Below, piece by piece: positions 1-6,763 of a DNA stretch of 17,784 nucleotides. The notes beneath the pieces are model-generated. The model had not been told where the DNA came from. It ran no database searches and worked only from the letters and a program-made list of their open reading frames with translations. The translations under genes were made by a program, and so were the position numbers. How positions within the stretch are numbered: position 1 is the first letter of the stretch; each line of letters starts with the position of its first letter. Source of the DNA: Ignavibacteriota bacterium (GTDB lineage Bacteria > Bacteroidota > Ignavibacteria > Tepidaquicellales > Tepidaquicellaceae); NCBI GenBank assembly GCA_003135995.1, contig PNBM01000254.1:1-17784 (forward strand). The letters run 5' to 3'.

Positions 1-815
1 CTTCTTCTAATCATAAGTGATTGTCCTTTAATAATATCCTTTTCGCTTATGGTATAAGGTCCGCTGCCGGGAATCATATTAAACTGATATTTCGATAAAA
101 AATCTTTTCCTGAAATATTATCGATATAATGTGCAGGTAATATTTTAAAAGCAAGACCGAAGAACCAAAATTGCTGAAAGTTCAGTGTTTTAGATTTTAC
201 ACTTAGTATATATTTGCTTTCTGCTACCGGTTGTTCATAAGTTAAAAATACTTCATTCATAGCCGGGTCTAATATTTCAGGATTTGTATATAATTTCCAG
301 GTGGCAATAACATCTTCCGATGTAACAGGTTTCCCGTCAGCCCACCGGGCATCAGGATTTATTCTGAATTTAAATTCTTTTTTATCATCGGAGATTTTCC
401 AGTGTGTTGCAAGTTTTGGAACGTAATCTAATGTTACCGGATCTATATCGAGCAATGTTTCATAAATCATTCTTTCTAGAATAACCCTGAAATAGCTGTT
501 TGAATTTTGACCGACAGTTCTTAATGTTACCGGAAATTCATTCAGAGACATTATTAAACTTCCGCCTTTAAAAGCTTTCGGGTTACCTATGGTGTTAAAA
601 TTTTCGTTTGTTTGCCAGCCTTCACCCTTAAAACCTGCCCCGCCCATTTCAGCAGGAACACCCGGGTCAGCACCTGGTGGAGTATCATATTGCTTTATTG
701 ATATTGGAGAAGTGTTGAACTTTTTTTGAGGCTTTTGAATCTTTGTACAACTCGTGAAGATAAATGCTAATAATAAAACAGTAAAAATTAAGTGGTAAAA
801 ATTTTTATTATACAT
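1..815 (-). CDS. Peptide-type ABC transporter substrate-binding lipoprotein (family 5), 3' end outside window
   Basis: About 271 N-terminal residues are visible; the gene runs off the left edge. The first 24 residues form a lipoprotein signal (hydrophobic LLLAFIF, then a lipobox ending FTSC), so the mature protein should be anchored by its Cys. The body reads as a family 5 solute-binding protein: 'GGSLIMSLNEFPVTL', 'RMIYETLLDIDPVTLDYVPKLATHW', 'EFKFRINPDARWADGKPVTSEDV' and 'MIPGSGPYTI' match the usual order in oligopeptide, dipeptide and microcin C-type binding proteins. The ligand cannot be told from this half. The ATG at 813-815 is preceded by AAGAGGGG, a reasonable ribosome binding site. 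No permease or ATPase gene is in view; they could lie beyond the left edge. The gene is divergent from the sugar dehydrogenase gene across a 113-base gap. Confidence 0.88.
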   Translation of the reverse strand, partial: MYNKNFYHLIFTVLLLAFIFTSCTKIQKPQKKFNTSPISIKQYDTPPGADPGVPAEMGGAGFKGEGWQTNENFNTIGNPKAFKGGSLIMSLNEFPVTLRTVGQNSNSYFRVILERMIYETLLDIDPVTLDYVPKLATHWKISDDKKEFKFRINPDARWADGKPVTSEDVIATWKLYTNPEILDPAMNEVFLTYEQPVAESKYILSVKSKTLNFQQFWFFGLAFKILPAHYIDNISGKDFLSKYQFNMIPGSGPYTISEKDIIKGQSLMIRR

Positions 816-839
816 ATTCCCCTCTTGTTTTTTATAGTT

Positions 840-847
840 CAAAGATA
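840..847 (-). promoter_or_regulatory. Candidate promoter -7 box for the substrate-binding protein gene
   Basis: On the minus strand this reads TATCTTTG, an exact match to the TAnnTTTG box used by the Bacteroidota primary sigma factor. It lies 24 bases upstream of the start codon, giving a short leader that contains the AAGAGGGG ribosome binding site. No clear -33 TTG element was found at the expected distance, so the call is tentative. Confidence 0.35.
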
Positions 848-928
848 AAAAAATCATTCTAAAATTGATAGATGCTTAGTAATACCATTAAACTTTACTT
901 ACTATTTTGGTGTTAGAGATATAAAAAA

Positions 929-2404
929 ATGAAAACAGTAAGAATCTCATTATCAGCTATTATAGTAATTATTTTGATTTGCAGGACGATTTATGCACAA
1001 AACCCGAATATTCAATTTGTTCAGGCATTTCCAAACCTGACTTTTACTCAGCCGACATTATTGACACACAGTAATGATGGAACAAACAGGATATTTGTTA
1101 TTCAACAAAACGGTATAATAAAGGTTTTTCCGAATGATTCTAATGTTACTGCAGCTAATGCCAAAACATTTCTCGATATATCGAATAAAATTTCTTCATC
1201 ATCCGGAGAAGAAGGATTGCTCGGGCTGGCATTTCACCCGAATTTCATGAATAACGGATATTTTTATATAGATTATACTGCTCCGAATCCATTGCATACA
1301 GTTATTGCAAGATTTAAAGTTTCATCAACTAATCCGGATAAAGCGGATTCGCTGAGCGAATATCAATTGCTCACGATTGTAAAGCCCTTTTCCAACCATA
1401 ATGGAGGAAATTTAATATTTGGTTTAGATGGATATTTATATATCGGACCGGGTGATGGAGGAAGCGGCGGTGACCCATATAATAATGCTCAAAATACTCA
1501 TGTGTTATTGGGAAAAATACTGAGAATAAATGTTAACGACACAACTTCAACAACAAGATATACAATTCCACCTACGAATCCTTTTTATAACGACACTGCC
1601 ACAGGCAGGGGCGAAATATTTACATGGGGAATGAGAAATCCGTGGAGATTCTCACAAGACCCGGTAACCGGTCTTATTTACTGTGGTGATGTTGGACAGG
1701 ATTTATGGGAAGAAGTAGACATTCTTCAGGTTGGAAAAAATTATGGATGGAGAGTTATCGAGGGCTATTCATGCTATAATCCGTCGACAGGTTGCGATAC
1801 GACAGGTAAAACTATGCCTATTAAAGTTTACGGTCATGTTAACAGTGCCTGTTCGATTACAGGCGGTTGGGTTTACAGAGGTTCAAGAAGACCTGAATTG
1901 CAAGGAGCATATATTTACGGAGATTATTGTAACGGCAATGTTTCGATGCTAAGATATAACAATGGAAACGTTACTTCTGATTCGCTGTTAGCTACCGTTC
2001 CATCGGCTTTATCATCATTTGGAACTGACCAGTTTAACGAATTGTATTTGGTTGGTTATTCAACCGGTAAAATTTATCGATTCAATATGAGCAGCAGAAC
2101 TGTTGGTATAAATAATAATACTTCAAATATTCCCGATAAATATTTATTAAATCAAAATTTTCCTAATCCATGCAATCCGTCAACGGTAATAAAATATTCA
2201 CTGCCGGAAAATAATTTTGTTACATTAAAAATTTATGATATAAGGGGAAGAGAAATAGCTGCAATTGTTAACACTTTTCAGACAGCAGGAAATTATGCGA
2301 TTCATTTTTCCGCAGACGAGTTCAGACTTTCAAGCGGAATATACTTTTATTCATTGAGAACGTCAAATTTTGAACAAAGTAAGAAGATGATAATATTGAA
2401 ATAA
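929..2404 (+). CDS. Secreted PQQ-type sugar dehydrogenase (GSDH family) with T9SS sorting domain
   Basis: Predicted soluble quinoprotein that oxidises aldose sugars outside the cytoplasm; the PQQ requirement is inferred from family. Residues 1-23 are a signal peptide ending IYAQ. Residues ~30-388 form the six-bladed propeller of the glucose/sorbosone dehydrogenase family: 'EEGLLGLAFHPNF' (94-106), 'NHNGGNLIFGLDGYLYIGPGDGG' split over 156-178 with the likely catalytic base His157, 'LLGKILRINV', 'WGMRNPWRFSQDP' (233-245), 'GDVGQDLWEEVD' and 'NYGWRVIEG'. Cys282, Cys289 and Cys308 lie in a loop often seen in the YliI/HHIP-like branch. Residues ~405-491 are a type A T9SS C-terminal domain ('NQNFPNPCNPSTVIKYSLP' through 'FEQSKKMIILK'), so the protein is probably exported and surface-attached or released. 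The start is the first Met with a good signal peptide; no Shine-Dalgarno is seen. The sugar oxidised is unknown. Confidence 0.9.
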   Translation: MKTVRISLSAIIVIILICRTIYAQNPNIQFVQAFPNLTFTQPTLLTHSNDGTNRIFVIQQNGIIKVFPNDSNVTAANAKTFLDISNKISSSSGEEGLLGLAFHPNFMNNGYFYIDYTAPNPLHTVIARFKVSSTNPDKADSLSEYQLLTIVKPFSNHNGGNLIFGLDGYLYIGPGDGGSGGDPYNNAQNTHVLLGKILRINVNDTTSTTRYTIPPTNPFYNDTATGRGEIFTWGMRNPWRFSQDPVTGLIYCGDVGQDLWEEVDILQVGKNYGWRVIEGYSCYNPSTGCDTTGKTMPIKVYGHVNSACSITGGWVYRGSRRPELQGAYIYGDYCNGNVSMLRYNNGNVTSDSLLATVPSALSSFGTDQFNELYLVGYSTGKIYRFNMSSRTVGINNNTSNIPDKYLLNQNFPNPCNPSTVIKYSLPENNFVTLKIYDIRGREIAAIVNTFQTAGNYAIHFSADEFRLSSGIYFYSLRTSNFEQSKKMIILK

Positions 2405-2474
2405 ATCGCTGATCAAATTTAAATGGCTGTTTTTATTAATCTTTCCTTCTCAGAAGATTATATAGAAGGAATAC

Positions 2475-2561
2475 ATGTCAGGACGAATTGGAATAGAGAG
2501 GTTAAATAATGTTGCAAAATTAATTTTTGTACATTATTATATGTATGTAAGGTTCTTGTGA
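2475..2561 (+). CDS. Possible 28-residue small ORF upstream of a terminator
   Basis: An ATG at 2475 opens 28 codons ending at TGA 2559-2561. AAGGA sits four bases before the ATG, and a strong intrinsic terminator begins 13 bases after the stop. The peptide has a charged start (MSGRIGIERLNN) and a hydrophobic/aromatic tail (KLIFVHYYMYVRFL). An 8-base inverted repeat (TTCCTTCT 2443-2450 with AGAAGGAA 2464-2471) lies just before it and overlaps the ribosome binding site. It may equally be chance coding inside the 3' untranslated region of the sugar dehydrogenase gene. Kept only as a low-confidence candidate. Confidence 0.15.
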   Translation: MSGRIGIERLNNVAKLIFVHYYMYVRFL

Positions 2562-2574
2562 GGAAATATAATTG

Positions 2575-2615
2575 TCTGCCCGGTTTGGTTTACCCTTTAC
2601 CGGGCAGATTTTTTT
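2575..2615 (+). terminator. Strong intrinsic terminator
   Basis: TCTGCCCGGT (2575-2584) pairs perfectly with ACCGGGCAGA (2599-2608) around a 14-base loop, followed directly by seven T (2609-2615). It lies about 170 bases after the sugar dehydrogenase stop and is the only GC-rich hairpin with a T run in this gap. It probably ends that transcript or a small separate RNA. Confidence 0.85.
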
Positions 2616-2692
2616 ATATAAACTCCTGAGAAATTAAAATATAATTGAAAAATAATAGTTTAATTTTTGTAATATAGTCTTAAGTTTGTATA

Positions 2693-2759
2693 CAACTCCT
2701 CCGGAGTTGGTAAAACCGGTTAAATTTCCTCTTACAAATATAAAACTCCTTCCGAGTTT
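2693..2759 (+). repeat. Two short palindromes of the AACTCC..GGAGTT type
   Basis: CAACTCC-tcc-GGAGTTG (2693-2709) is a perfect 7-base-pair hairpin with a 3-base loop. AAACTC-cttcc-GAGTTT (2743-2759) is a second, related hairpin 34 bases on. Both resemble the unit CTCC-GAAA-GGAG at 4877-4888 and the CCCGAAGGG units at 4619-4677, so they look like members of a dispersed intergenic family. Apart from these, the terminator and the small ORF, nothing else was recognised in 2405-2885, which is otherwise AT-rich. Confidence 0.5.
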
Positions 2760-2885
2760 CATTTACAAAATTTAAAGCAAAATTTTATTAACAATCTCCT
2801 GATTGGCGATTTAAATTTTCAGGGCAATAATTTGAAATTTTTATTTTCCCTCTTTTCCCTTAATTTATCCTAAAAAGTAATACAA

Positions 2886-4610
2886 TTGCCCATAACAAAG
2901 AAAGAAGCTGTACAAATCTATGACGCTACATATATTGTCTGTGACGTCGAAACTACGGGACTTTCACCTGTCTTTAACAGGATTACGGAAATTTCATTAA
3001 TCAAAATTCGTGACGGAGAAATCACGGATAAATTTGTAACGCTTCTGAATCCGAAACAGCATATCCCTTATGGCATAACCTTACTCACAGGAATAACAAA
3101 TGAAGATGTTGTCGACAAACCCACGTTCGAACAAATATCCGGAAAAATCATTTCTTTTTTTAAAACCGATAATCCGGAAAATACAATCTTCGTCGGGCAT
3201 AATGTCGGATTTGATTATAAATTTGTTTATGAGTCATTTAAAAGACTGAAGAAACCCGTTTACTTCAAAGCAAAGACTCTATGCACCTGCAAACTCTCGA
3301 GAAGATTATTAAGAAAGCTTAAAAGTAAATCACTCTCGAGTGTCGCAGCACACCTCGGCGTTCAGCAGAAACAAAAACACCGTGCATATGATGATACACT
3401 TGCAACCGCTAAAATATTATTAGCTTTTCTTGAACGACTGGCGGATGAACATAATCTCGATACTCTCGATGAAGTTTTAAAATTTCAGAATACGAAAATA
3501 TTCACCGAAGAAAAACAATCACCTGCTTTAAAGAGATTAAATATTAAATTAAAAGATATTCCTTCGAGCCCGGGAGTTTATTTTTTCAGAAGTACTTCTA
3601 ACGAGATTCTCTACATTGGAAAAGCAAAAAATTTAAAAGAAAGATTATCTACTTATTTTCATCATAATTCCGAGCTTCCTTACAAGATAAAGAAATTAAT
3701 ATCGAACATTCGCAAGCTGGAATATGAAATTACAAATTCGGAATTATCGGCACTGATACTTGAATCGAAGCTGATTAAAAGATATAAACCCCGCTTTAAC
3801 ACTGCAATCAAGCGGTATCGCTTTCATCCGTTTTTAAAAATTGACATTCAAAACGATTTTCCGAAAGTTGAAAAAGTGTATGAGATTGAAAACGACGGTG
3901 CGAATTATTACGGTCCGTTTTCAAGCCGTATGACTGTTAATAATTTACTCAGGGAAATAAATGAAAAATTCCTGATACGGAAATGCGAAAGTAAAAAACT
4001 AAGGGCTTCGAAGAACAATTCCAACTGTATGTATTTTGATATCGGTCAGTGTGAAGCACCCTGCAACCGGACAATTTCTAAAGAAAAATACCGTCTGGAA
4101 GTTGAGAAAGTTCATAACTACATAACCGAAACGAATGAATCAACCGCACAGCATACATACAAAAAGCTTATGGCAATATTATCTGAAAAATTTGATTATG
4201 AAAAAGCGGCTTCTTTCCGTGACAGGCTGAAAGATATCGAAAAAGTAATGAGCTATCAGAAAGTTATAACTTCAGCAATCAACAATAAAAAAATAATTAT
4301 CAAATGTAATAATTCTCATAAACGCGAAATCTTTTTTATTCATAACGGAAAACTACTCAATACTTTTGTTCTTGATAAAGAAAATGATTTTGACCAGAGT
4401 GATATAGTGGGAGAAATTGCAGATACGACAGAATATTTATATTTTTCATTAAGCAAATTTATAAAACATAAATATACTGCTGAAGAACTCGACGAAATAA
4501 AAGTAATCTCAAACTGGCTCGCCTTAAACCGTGATAAGAATTCCTACCTCGAAATTAACGAATCTCATACAAAAGACGACCTGATAAATTTTATATTTAG
4601 GAACAAATAA
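2886..4610 (+). CDS. DEDDh 3'-5' exonuclease fused to UvrC-like GIY-YIG nuclease domain
   Basis: A 574-residue two-nuclease fusion, probably acting in DNA repair. Residues ~14-185 are a DnaQ/epsilon-type exonuclease: 'VCDVETTGLSP' with Asp20 and Glu22, 'GHNVGFD' with Asp110, and 'HRAYDD' with His165 and Asp170, so the DEDDh set is complete. Residues ~226-310 are the GIY-YIG endonuclease: 'SPGVYFF' (Tyr232), 'LYIGKAKNLKERL' (Tyr243, Arg253) and Glu293 in 'ILESKLIKRYKPRFN'. The UvrC-like Cys cluster follows (Cys367, then 'CMYFDIGQCEAPC' 381-393), then a UVR UvrB-binding motif 'DYEKAASFRDRLKDIEKV' (437-454). The UvrC C-terminal RNase H-like 5' incision domain and HhH domain are absent, as in Cho. 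The same exonuclease/GIY-YIG order is known in actinobacteria. Start is TTG: an in-frame stop lies at 2871-2873, and no ATG or GTG lies between it and the exonuclease motif. No Shine-Dalgarno is seen. Confidence 0.9.
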   Translation: MPITKKEAVQIYDATYIVCDVETTGLSPVFNRITEISLIKIRDGEITDKFVTLLNPKQHIPYGITLLTGITNEDVVDKPTFEQISGKIISFFKTDNPENTIFVGHNVGFDYKFVYESFKRLKKPVYFKAKTLCTCKLSRRLLRKLKSKSLSSVAAHLGVQQKQKHRAYDDTLATAKILLAFLERLADEHNLDTLDEVLKFQNTKIFTEEKQSPALKRLNIKLKDIPSSPGVYFFRSTSNEILYIGKAKNLKERLSTYFHHNSELPYKIKKLISNIRKLEYEITNSELSALILESKLIKRYKPRFNTAIKRYRFHPFLKIDIQNDFPKVEKVYEIENDGANYYGPFSSRMTVNNLLREINEKFLIRKCESKKLRASKNNSNCMYFDIGQCEAPCNRTISKEKYRLEVEKVHNYITETNESTAQHTYKKLMAILSEKFDYEKAASFRDRLKDIEKVMSYQKVITSAINNKKIIIKCNNSHKREIFFIHNGKLLNTFVLDKENDFDQSDIVGEIADTTEYLYFSLSKFIKHKYTAEELDEIKVISNWLALNRDKNSYLEINESHTKDDLINFIFRNK

Positions 4611-4614
4611 GTTT

Positions 4615-4700
4615 AAATCCCGAAGGGATGAAATTATTATAGAAAATTTTATTAAGTAATGAATAAACCCCGAAGGGGTGACATTAAATTCTTCGGGAAT
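4615..4700 (+). repeat. Palindromic repeat units CCCGAAGGG / CCCCGAAGGGG
   Basis: Unit 1 (4615-4642) has core CCC-GAA-GGG followed by ATGAAATTATTATAG. Unit 2 (4665-4689) has core CCCC-GAA-GGGG followed by TGACATTAAAT. A partial unit TTCTTCGGGAATGCAGG follows at 4689-4705. Each core is a small hairpin with a GAA loop and an asymmetric AT-rich tail. The two cores are about 50 bases apart and the sequence between them is not repeated. They begin only five bases after the nuclease stop codon. This resembles dispersed REP-like intergenic repeats; no transposase that could move them is in the window. Confidence 0.65.
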
Positions 4701-4824
4701 GCAGGAATTTACTCTCATATTTCTACATTGAAGTCGATGATTCAATATATCCCGGCTGGTTACTCCGTATTAATTTTAAAAGTCACAAAATTAATAATTC
4801 ATTACTACCTATAAAATTTTCTGG

Positions 4825-4844
4825 ATTCCCGCATTCGCGGGAAT
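4825..4844. repeat. REP-like palindrome ATTCCCGC-attc-GCGGGAAT
   Basis: A perfect 8-base-pair stem with a 4-base loop, followed by GACAGA. The flanks 'GGATTCCCG...CGGGAATGACA' recur at 16733-16764 with a different loop, so this is a second dispersed family. No T run follows, which argues against a terminator. Between 4706 and 4824 nothing else was recognised. Confidence 0.65.
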
Positions 4845-4873
4845 GACAGAACCCAAACGTTCAGTTTTAGGAC

Positions 4874-4899
4874 AAACTCCGAAAGGAGAGGGGATATTA
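4874..4899 (+). repeat. Palindromic unit AACTCC-GAAA-GGAG
   Basis: CTCC (4877-4880) and GGAG (4885-4888) flank GAAA, followed by AGGGGATATTA. The layout of a hairpin, a GA-rich loop and a 3' AT-rich tail matches the units at 4615-4689, so it is probably a diverged member of the same family. The remaining 96 bases before the next gene are AT-rich with no recognised site. Confidence 0.5.
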
Positions 4900-4995
4900 A
4901 TTAAAATCTAATTTATCAGGGAATTATAAATCATTCATTTTGGTTTACATATTTACTGTTCCACTACTATTTTTTAAAATAAACCACATAAAAAG

Positions 4996-5367
4996 ATGAA
5001 AATAAAATTATTAGTTCTATTCGCCGTTATTACACTACTTTCTTTCTCTTCCGTAAAAAATTCTTCCGCTCAAGCTTTAACTTATGATGTTGTTAACAAT
5101 ACAGGTGTAACATTAGTAGATGTTTACGTTACTCCTTCCGAAACGAATAACTGGGGAAATGATATTCTTCCCAATCATGTATTTGAAAACGGTATGACTA
5201 TTACAGTTACGATTCCGGCAGATTACGGCACATCCTGTTTGTTCGATATGAAAATTACAGATGCAGTAGGCGGTCACATCACATTTACAGGAATAGATGC
5301 CTGCAAATTGGTAAAACTCCAAATTAACGGGGACGGGACATACCAGTATTTAGCAACTAAGGAATAA
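4996..5367 (+). CDS. Small secreted beta-rich protein of unknown function
   Basis: A 123-residue protein with a clear signal peptide: charged MKIK, hydrophobic LLVLFAVITLLSF, and a likely cut after SSAQA at about residue 27. The mature ~96 residues look beta-rich. The segment 'VVNNTGVTLVDVYVTPS..NNWGNDIL' (32-58) resembles a type of small secreted protein that I recall from many Gram-negative genomes, where the function is unassigned. Cys81 and Cys103 are the only cysteines and could form a disulfide in the periplasm. It stands alone: repeats lie upstream, a terminator 20 bases downstream, and the next genes face it. No Shine-Dalgarno is seen before the ATG (ATAAAAAG). Coding status is well supported by the signal peptide and the closing terminator; function is not known. 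Confidence 0.8.
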   Translation: MKIKLLVLFAVITLLSFSSVKNSSAQALTYDVVNNTGVTLVDVYVTPSETNNWGNDILPNHVFENGMTITVTIPADYGTSCLFDMKITDAVGGHITFTGIDACKLVKLQINGDGTYQYLATKE

Positions 5368-5387
5368 AATTGCAATACAAGATTTTT

Positions 5388-5422
5388 AAAAAAGGCGAAA
5401 ATTTATTTTCGCCTTTTTTTTT
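5388..5422. terminator. Bidirectional intrinsic terminator between convergent genes
   Basis: AAAGGCGAAAA (5391-5401) pairs perfectly with TTTTCGCCTTT (5406-5416) around a TTTA loop. A run of T follows on the plus strand to 5422, and a run of A precedes the stem from 5388, so it can end transcripts from both sides. It sits between the small secreted protein gene (plus) and the barrel-like protein gene (minus). Confidence 0.85.
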
Positions 5423-5469
5423 CTGAGCATTCCGTACAATCGGGAGGTACCACCAAATTCAATAACTTA

Positions 5470-6036
5470 TCAAAACTTCATATAAAAGCCACCTACAAAA
5501 TTTACATAAGCAAAACTATGCCCGTCTCTCCAGTAATTATTGTAAGATGGTTTTAATATAATCCCCGCATCATCACTTAAAGGTGTTTTAAATCCGAATC
5601 CGATTTTTATCCCGGGATTGTAATTCGTCTCATTTGGTAAGAATTGATAATTTTCAATCAATTGTTTATCTATAAATATTCCAAAGCCGATTTCCAAATA
5701 TGGTAATTTCGAATCCATTTGAATTTGAGCACCTATTAGAAAGCTATGAATTTCCAATACAGGAAAAATATCACCTACATCTATATTGCTTCTATGTAAG
5801 TTTGAAAATTCATAATTAACCATCGGTGAAATGTATTTAGATATTTTATATGAAGCCGATACATCTATATTCAAACCATTTGTAGAAGCTTTGTCGAGAT
5901 AATCCATTAAGATCGAACTCCCGGCAAGAACATCAAAAGTCAATTTTTTCTCTATTACGTTTTGTGAATAACCGTTAATATTAATAAATAATATTATTAA
6001 TACTATAAACGTTGTAGCTTTGCTTATTAATCGCAT
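5470..6036 (-). CDS. Outer-membrane beta-barrel-like protein, copy A
   Basis: A 188-residue protein with a signal peptide (MRLISKATTFIVLIILFININGYSQ). After it come alternating beta-strand stretches such as 'LNIDVSASYKISKYISPMVNYEF' split by short turns, and the C-terminus 'FVGGFYMKF' ends in Phe, as in outer-membrane barrels. I infer a small eight-strand-type barrel, with no closer family recognised. It is clearly related to the next protein upstream (6149-6721): both share NGYSQN at the signal cleavage region, SKYISPM, YNPGIK.GFGF, TPLSD.AGIILKPSYNNYWRDG and a closing MKF. About 110 bases separate the two, and with the lipoprotein gene further upstream they may form one transcript ending at the terminator near 5388-5422. 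No Shine-Dalgarno precedes the ATG. Confidence 0.72.
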   Translation of the reverse strand: MRLISKATTFIVLIILFININGYSQNVIEKKLTFDVLAGSSILMDYLDKASTNGLNIDVSASYKISKYISPMVNYEFSNLHRSNIDVGDIFPVLEIHSFLIGAQIQMDSKLPYLEIGFGIFIDKQLIENYQFLPNETNYNPGIKIGFGFKTPLSDDAGIILKPSYNNYWRDGHSFAYVNFVGGFYMKF

Positions 6037-6077
6037 ATTAAATTATTTATTTAATTAAAAATATATTCGTCCCTTCG

Positions 6078-6100
6078 TTCCCAATGTTCTCATTGTGGAA
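6078..6100. repeat. Hairpin in the spacer between the two barrel-like genes
   Basis: TTCC-CAATG (6078-6086), loop TTCT, then CATTG-t-GGAA (6091-6100): nine pairs with one bulged base. No T run follows on the minus strand, so it is not an obvious terminator. It could be an RNA-stabilising structure between cotranscribed genes or a dispersed palindrome of a third type. Confidence 0.45.
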
Positions 6101-6148
6101 ATCATTTCCATCTCTTTGTAATCAGGGATGAAAATGAATATTTAAAAT

Positions 6149-6721
6149 TTAAAACTTCATAAAAACTCCGCCTATGAAATCTATATATGAAAAGCTGCAT
6201 CCATCTCTCCAATAATTATTATATGAAGGCTTTAATATTATTCCGGCAGCATCTGATAACGGCGTACAAAATCCAAACCCGAATTTTATTCCCGGATTGT
6301 ATCTTTTCTGAACATTTTTGACAGGACTAAATTTTGTTTCACCTGAGCTGTAATCTATAAACACACCTGTACCATATTCAAAATATAATAGTTTTGATTT
6401 TATTTGTACCTGTTCACCTAATATTATTGCCTGAATTCCGGAAACAGAAAATACTTCATCAAACATATTTGTGTTTTCTCTCGTATTTACATATTCATAT
6501 GAAATCATTGGAGAAATATATTTTGATAATTTATAAGAAACTGAAATATCTAAACTAATATTAACACCCGATAATCTATCGAGATAATTCATCATAGTAG
6601 AAGTACCCATAGCAATGTCAACAGTTAATTTTTTTTCCTTCTCATTCTGCGAATAACCATTAATTTTTAAAAAGAAAATTATTAATACCGATAAAACTAT
6701 TGATATGATTTTTGGTCGCAT
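6149..6721 (-). CDS. Outer-membrane beta-barrel-like protein, copy B
   Basis: A 190-residue paralogue of the product of 5470-6036; by eye roughly half of aligned positions agree, most strongly in the last 50 residues (YNPGIKFGFGF, then LSDAAGIILKPSYNNYWRDG). The signal peptide ends INGYSQ and the C-terminus FIGGVFMKF closes with Phe. Cys residues at 'FGFCTP' and 'DGCSF' replace Lys and His of copy A. The leader before the ATG also matches copy A (AATTTAATATGCG), so the duplication included upstream DNA. It begins 42 bases after the stop of the lipoprotein gene at 6764-8005, with no terminator between, so cotranscription is likely. Function is unknown; an outer-membrane location is inferred. 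Confidence 0.72.
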   Translation of the reverse strand: MRPKIISIVLSVLIIFFLKINGYSQNEKEKKLTVDIAMGTSTMMNYLDRLSGVNISLDISVSYKLSKYISPMISYEYVNTRENTNMFDEVFSVSGIQAIILGEQVQIKSKLLYFEYGTGVFIDYSSGETKFSPVKNVQKRYNPGIKFGFGFCTPLSDAAGIILKPSYNNYWRDGCSFSYIDFIGGVFMKF

Positions 6722-6763
6722 ATTAAATTATTTTTATTTTTAAAAATATTTCCTATTTTAATA

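Noticed and set aside
1731..1952. Open frame inside the sugar dehydrogenase gene
   Set aside because: It lies wholly in another frame of a well-supported gene and shows no recognisable protein; the same holds for short open frames opposite the nuclease, dnaJ, amidohydrolase, nadB and aminotransferase genes.
2886..4610. Full UvrC or a homing endonuclease
   Set aside because: The C-terminal RNase H-like and HhH domains of UvrC are missing, and the Cys cluster plus UVR motif point to UvrC/Cho ancestry rather than a mobile GIY-YIG endonuclease.
4615..4900. CRISPR array
   Set aside because: Units differ in sequence and length, spacing is irregular, only two to three units exist, and no cas gene is present.
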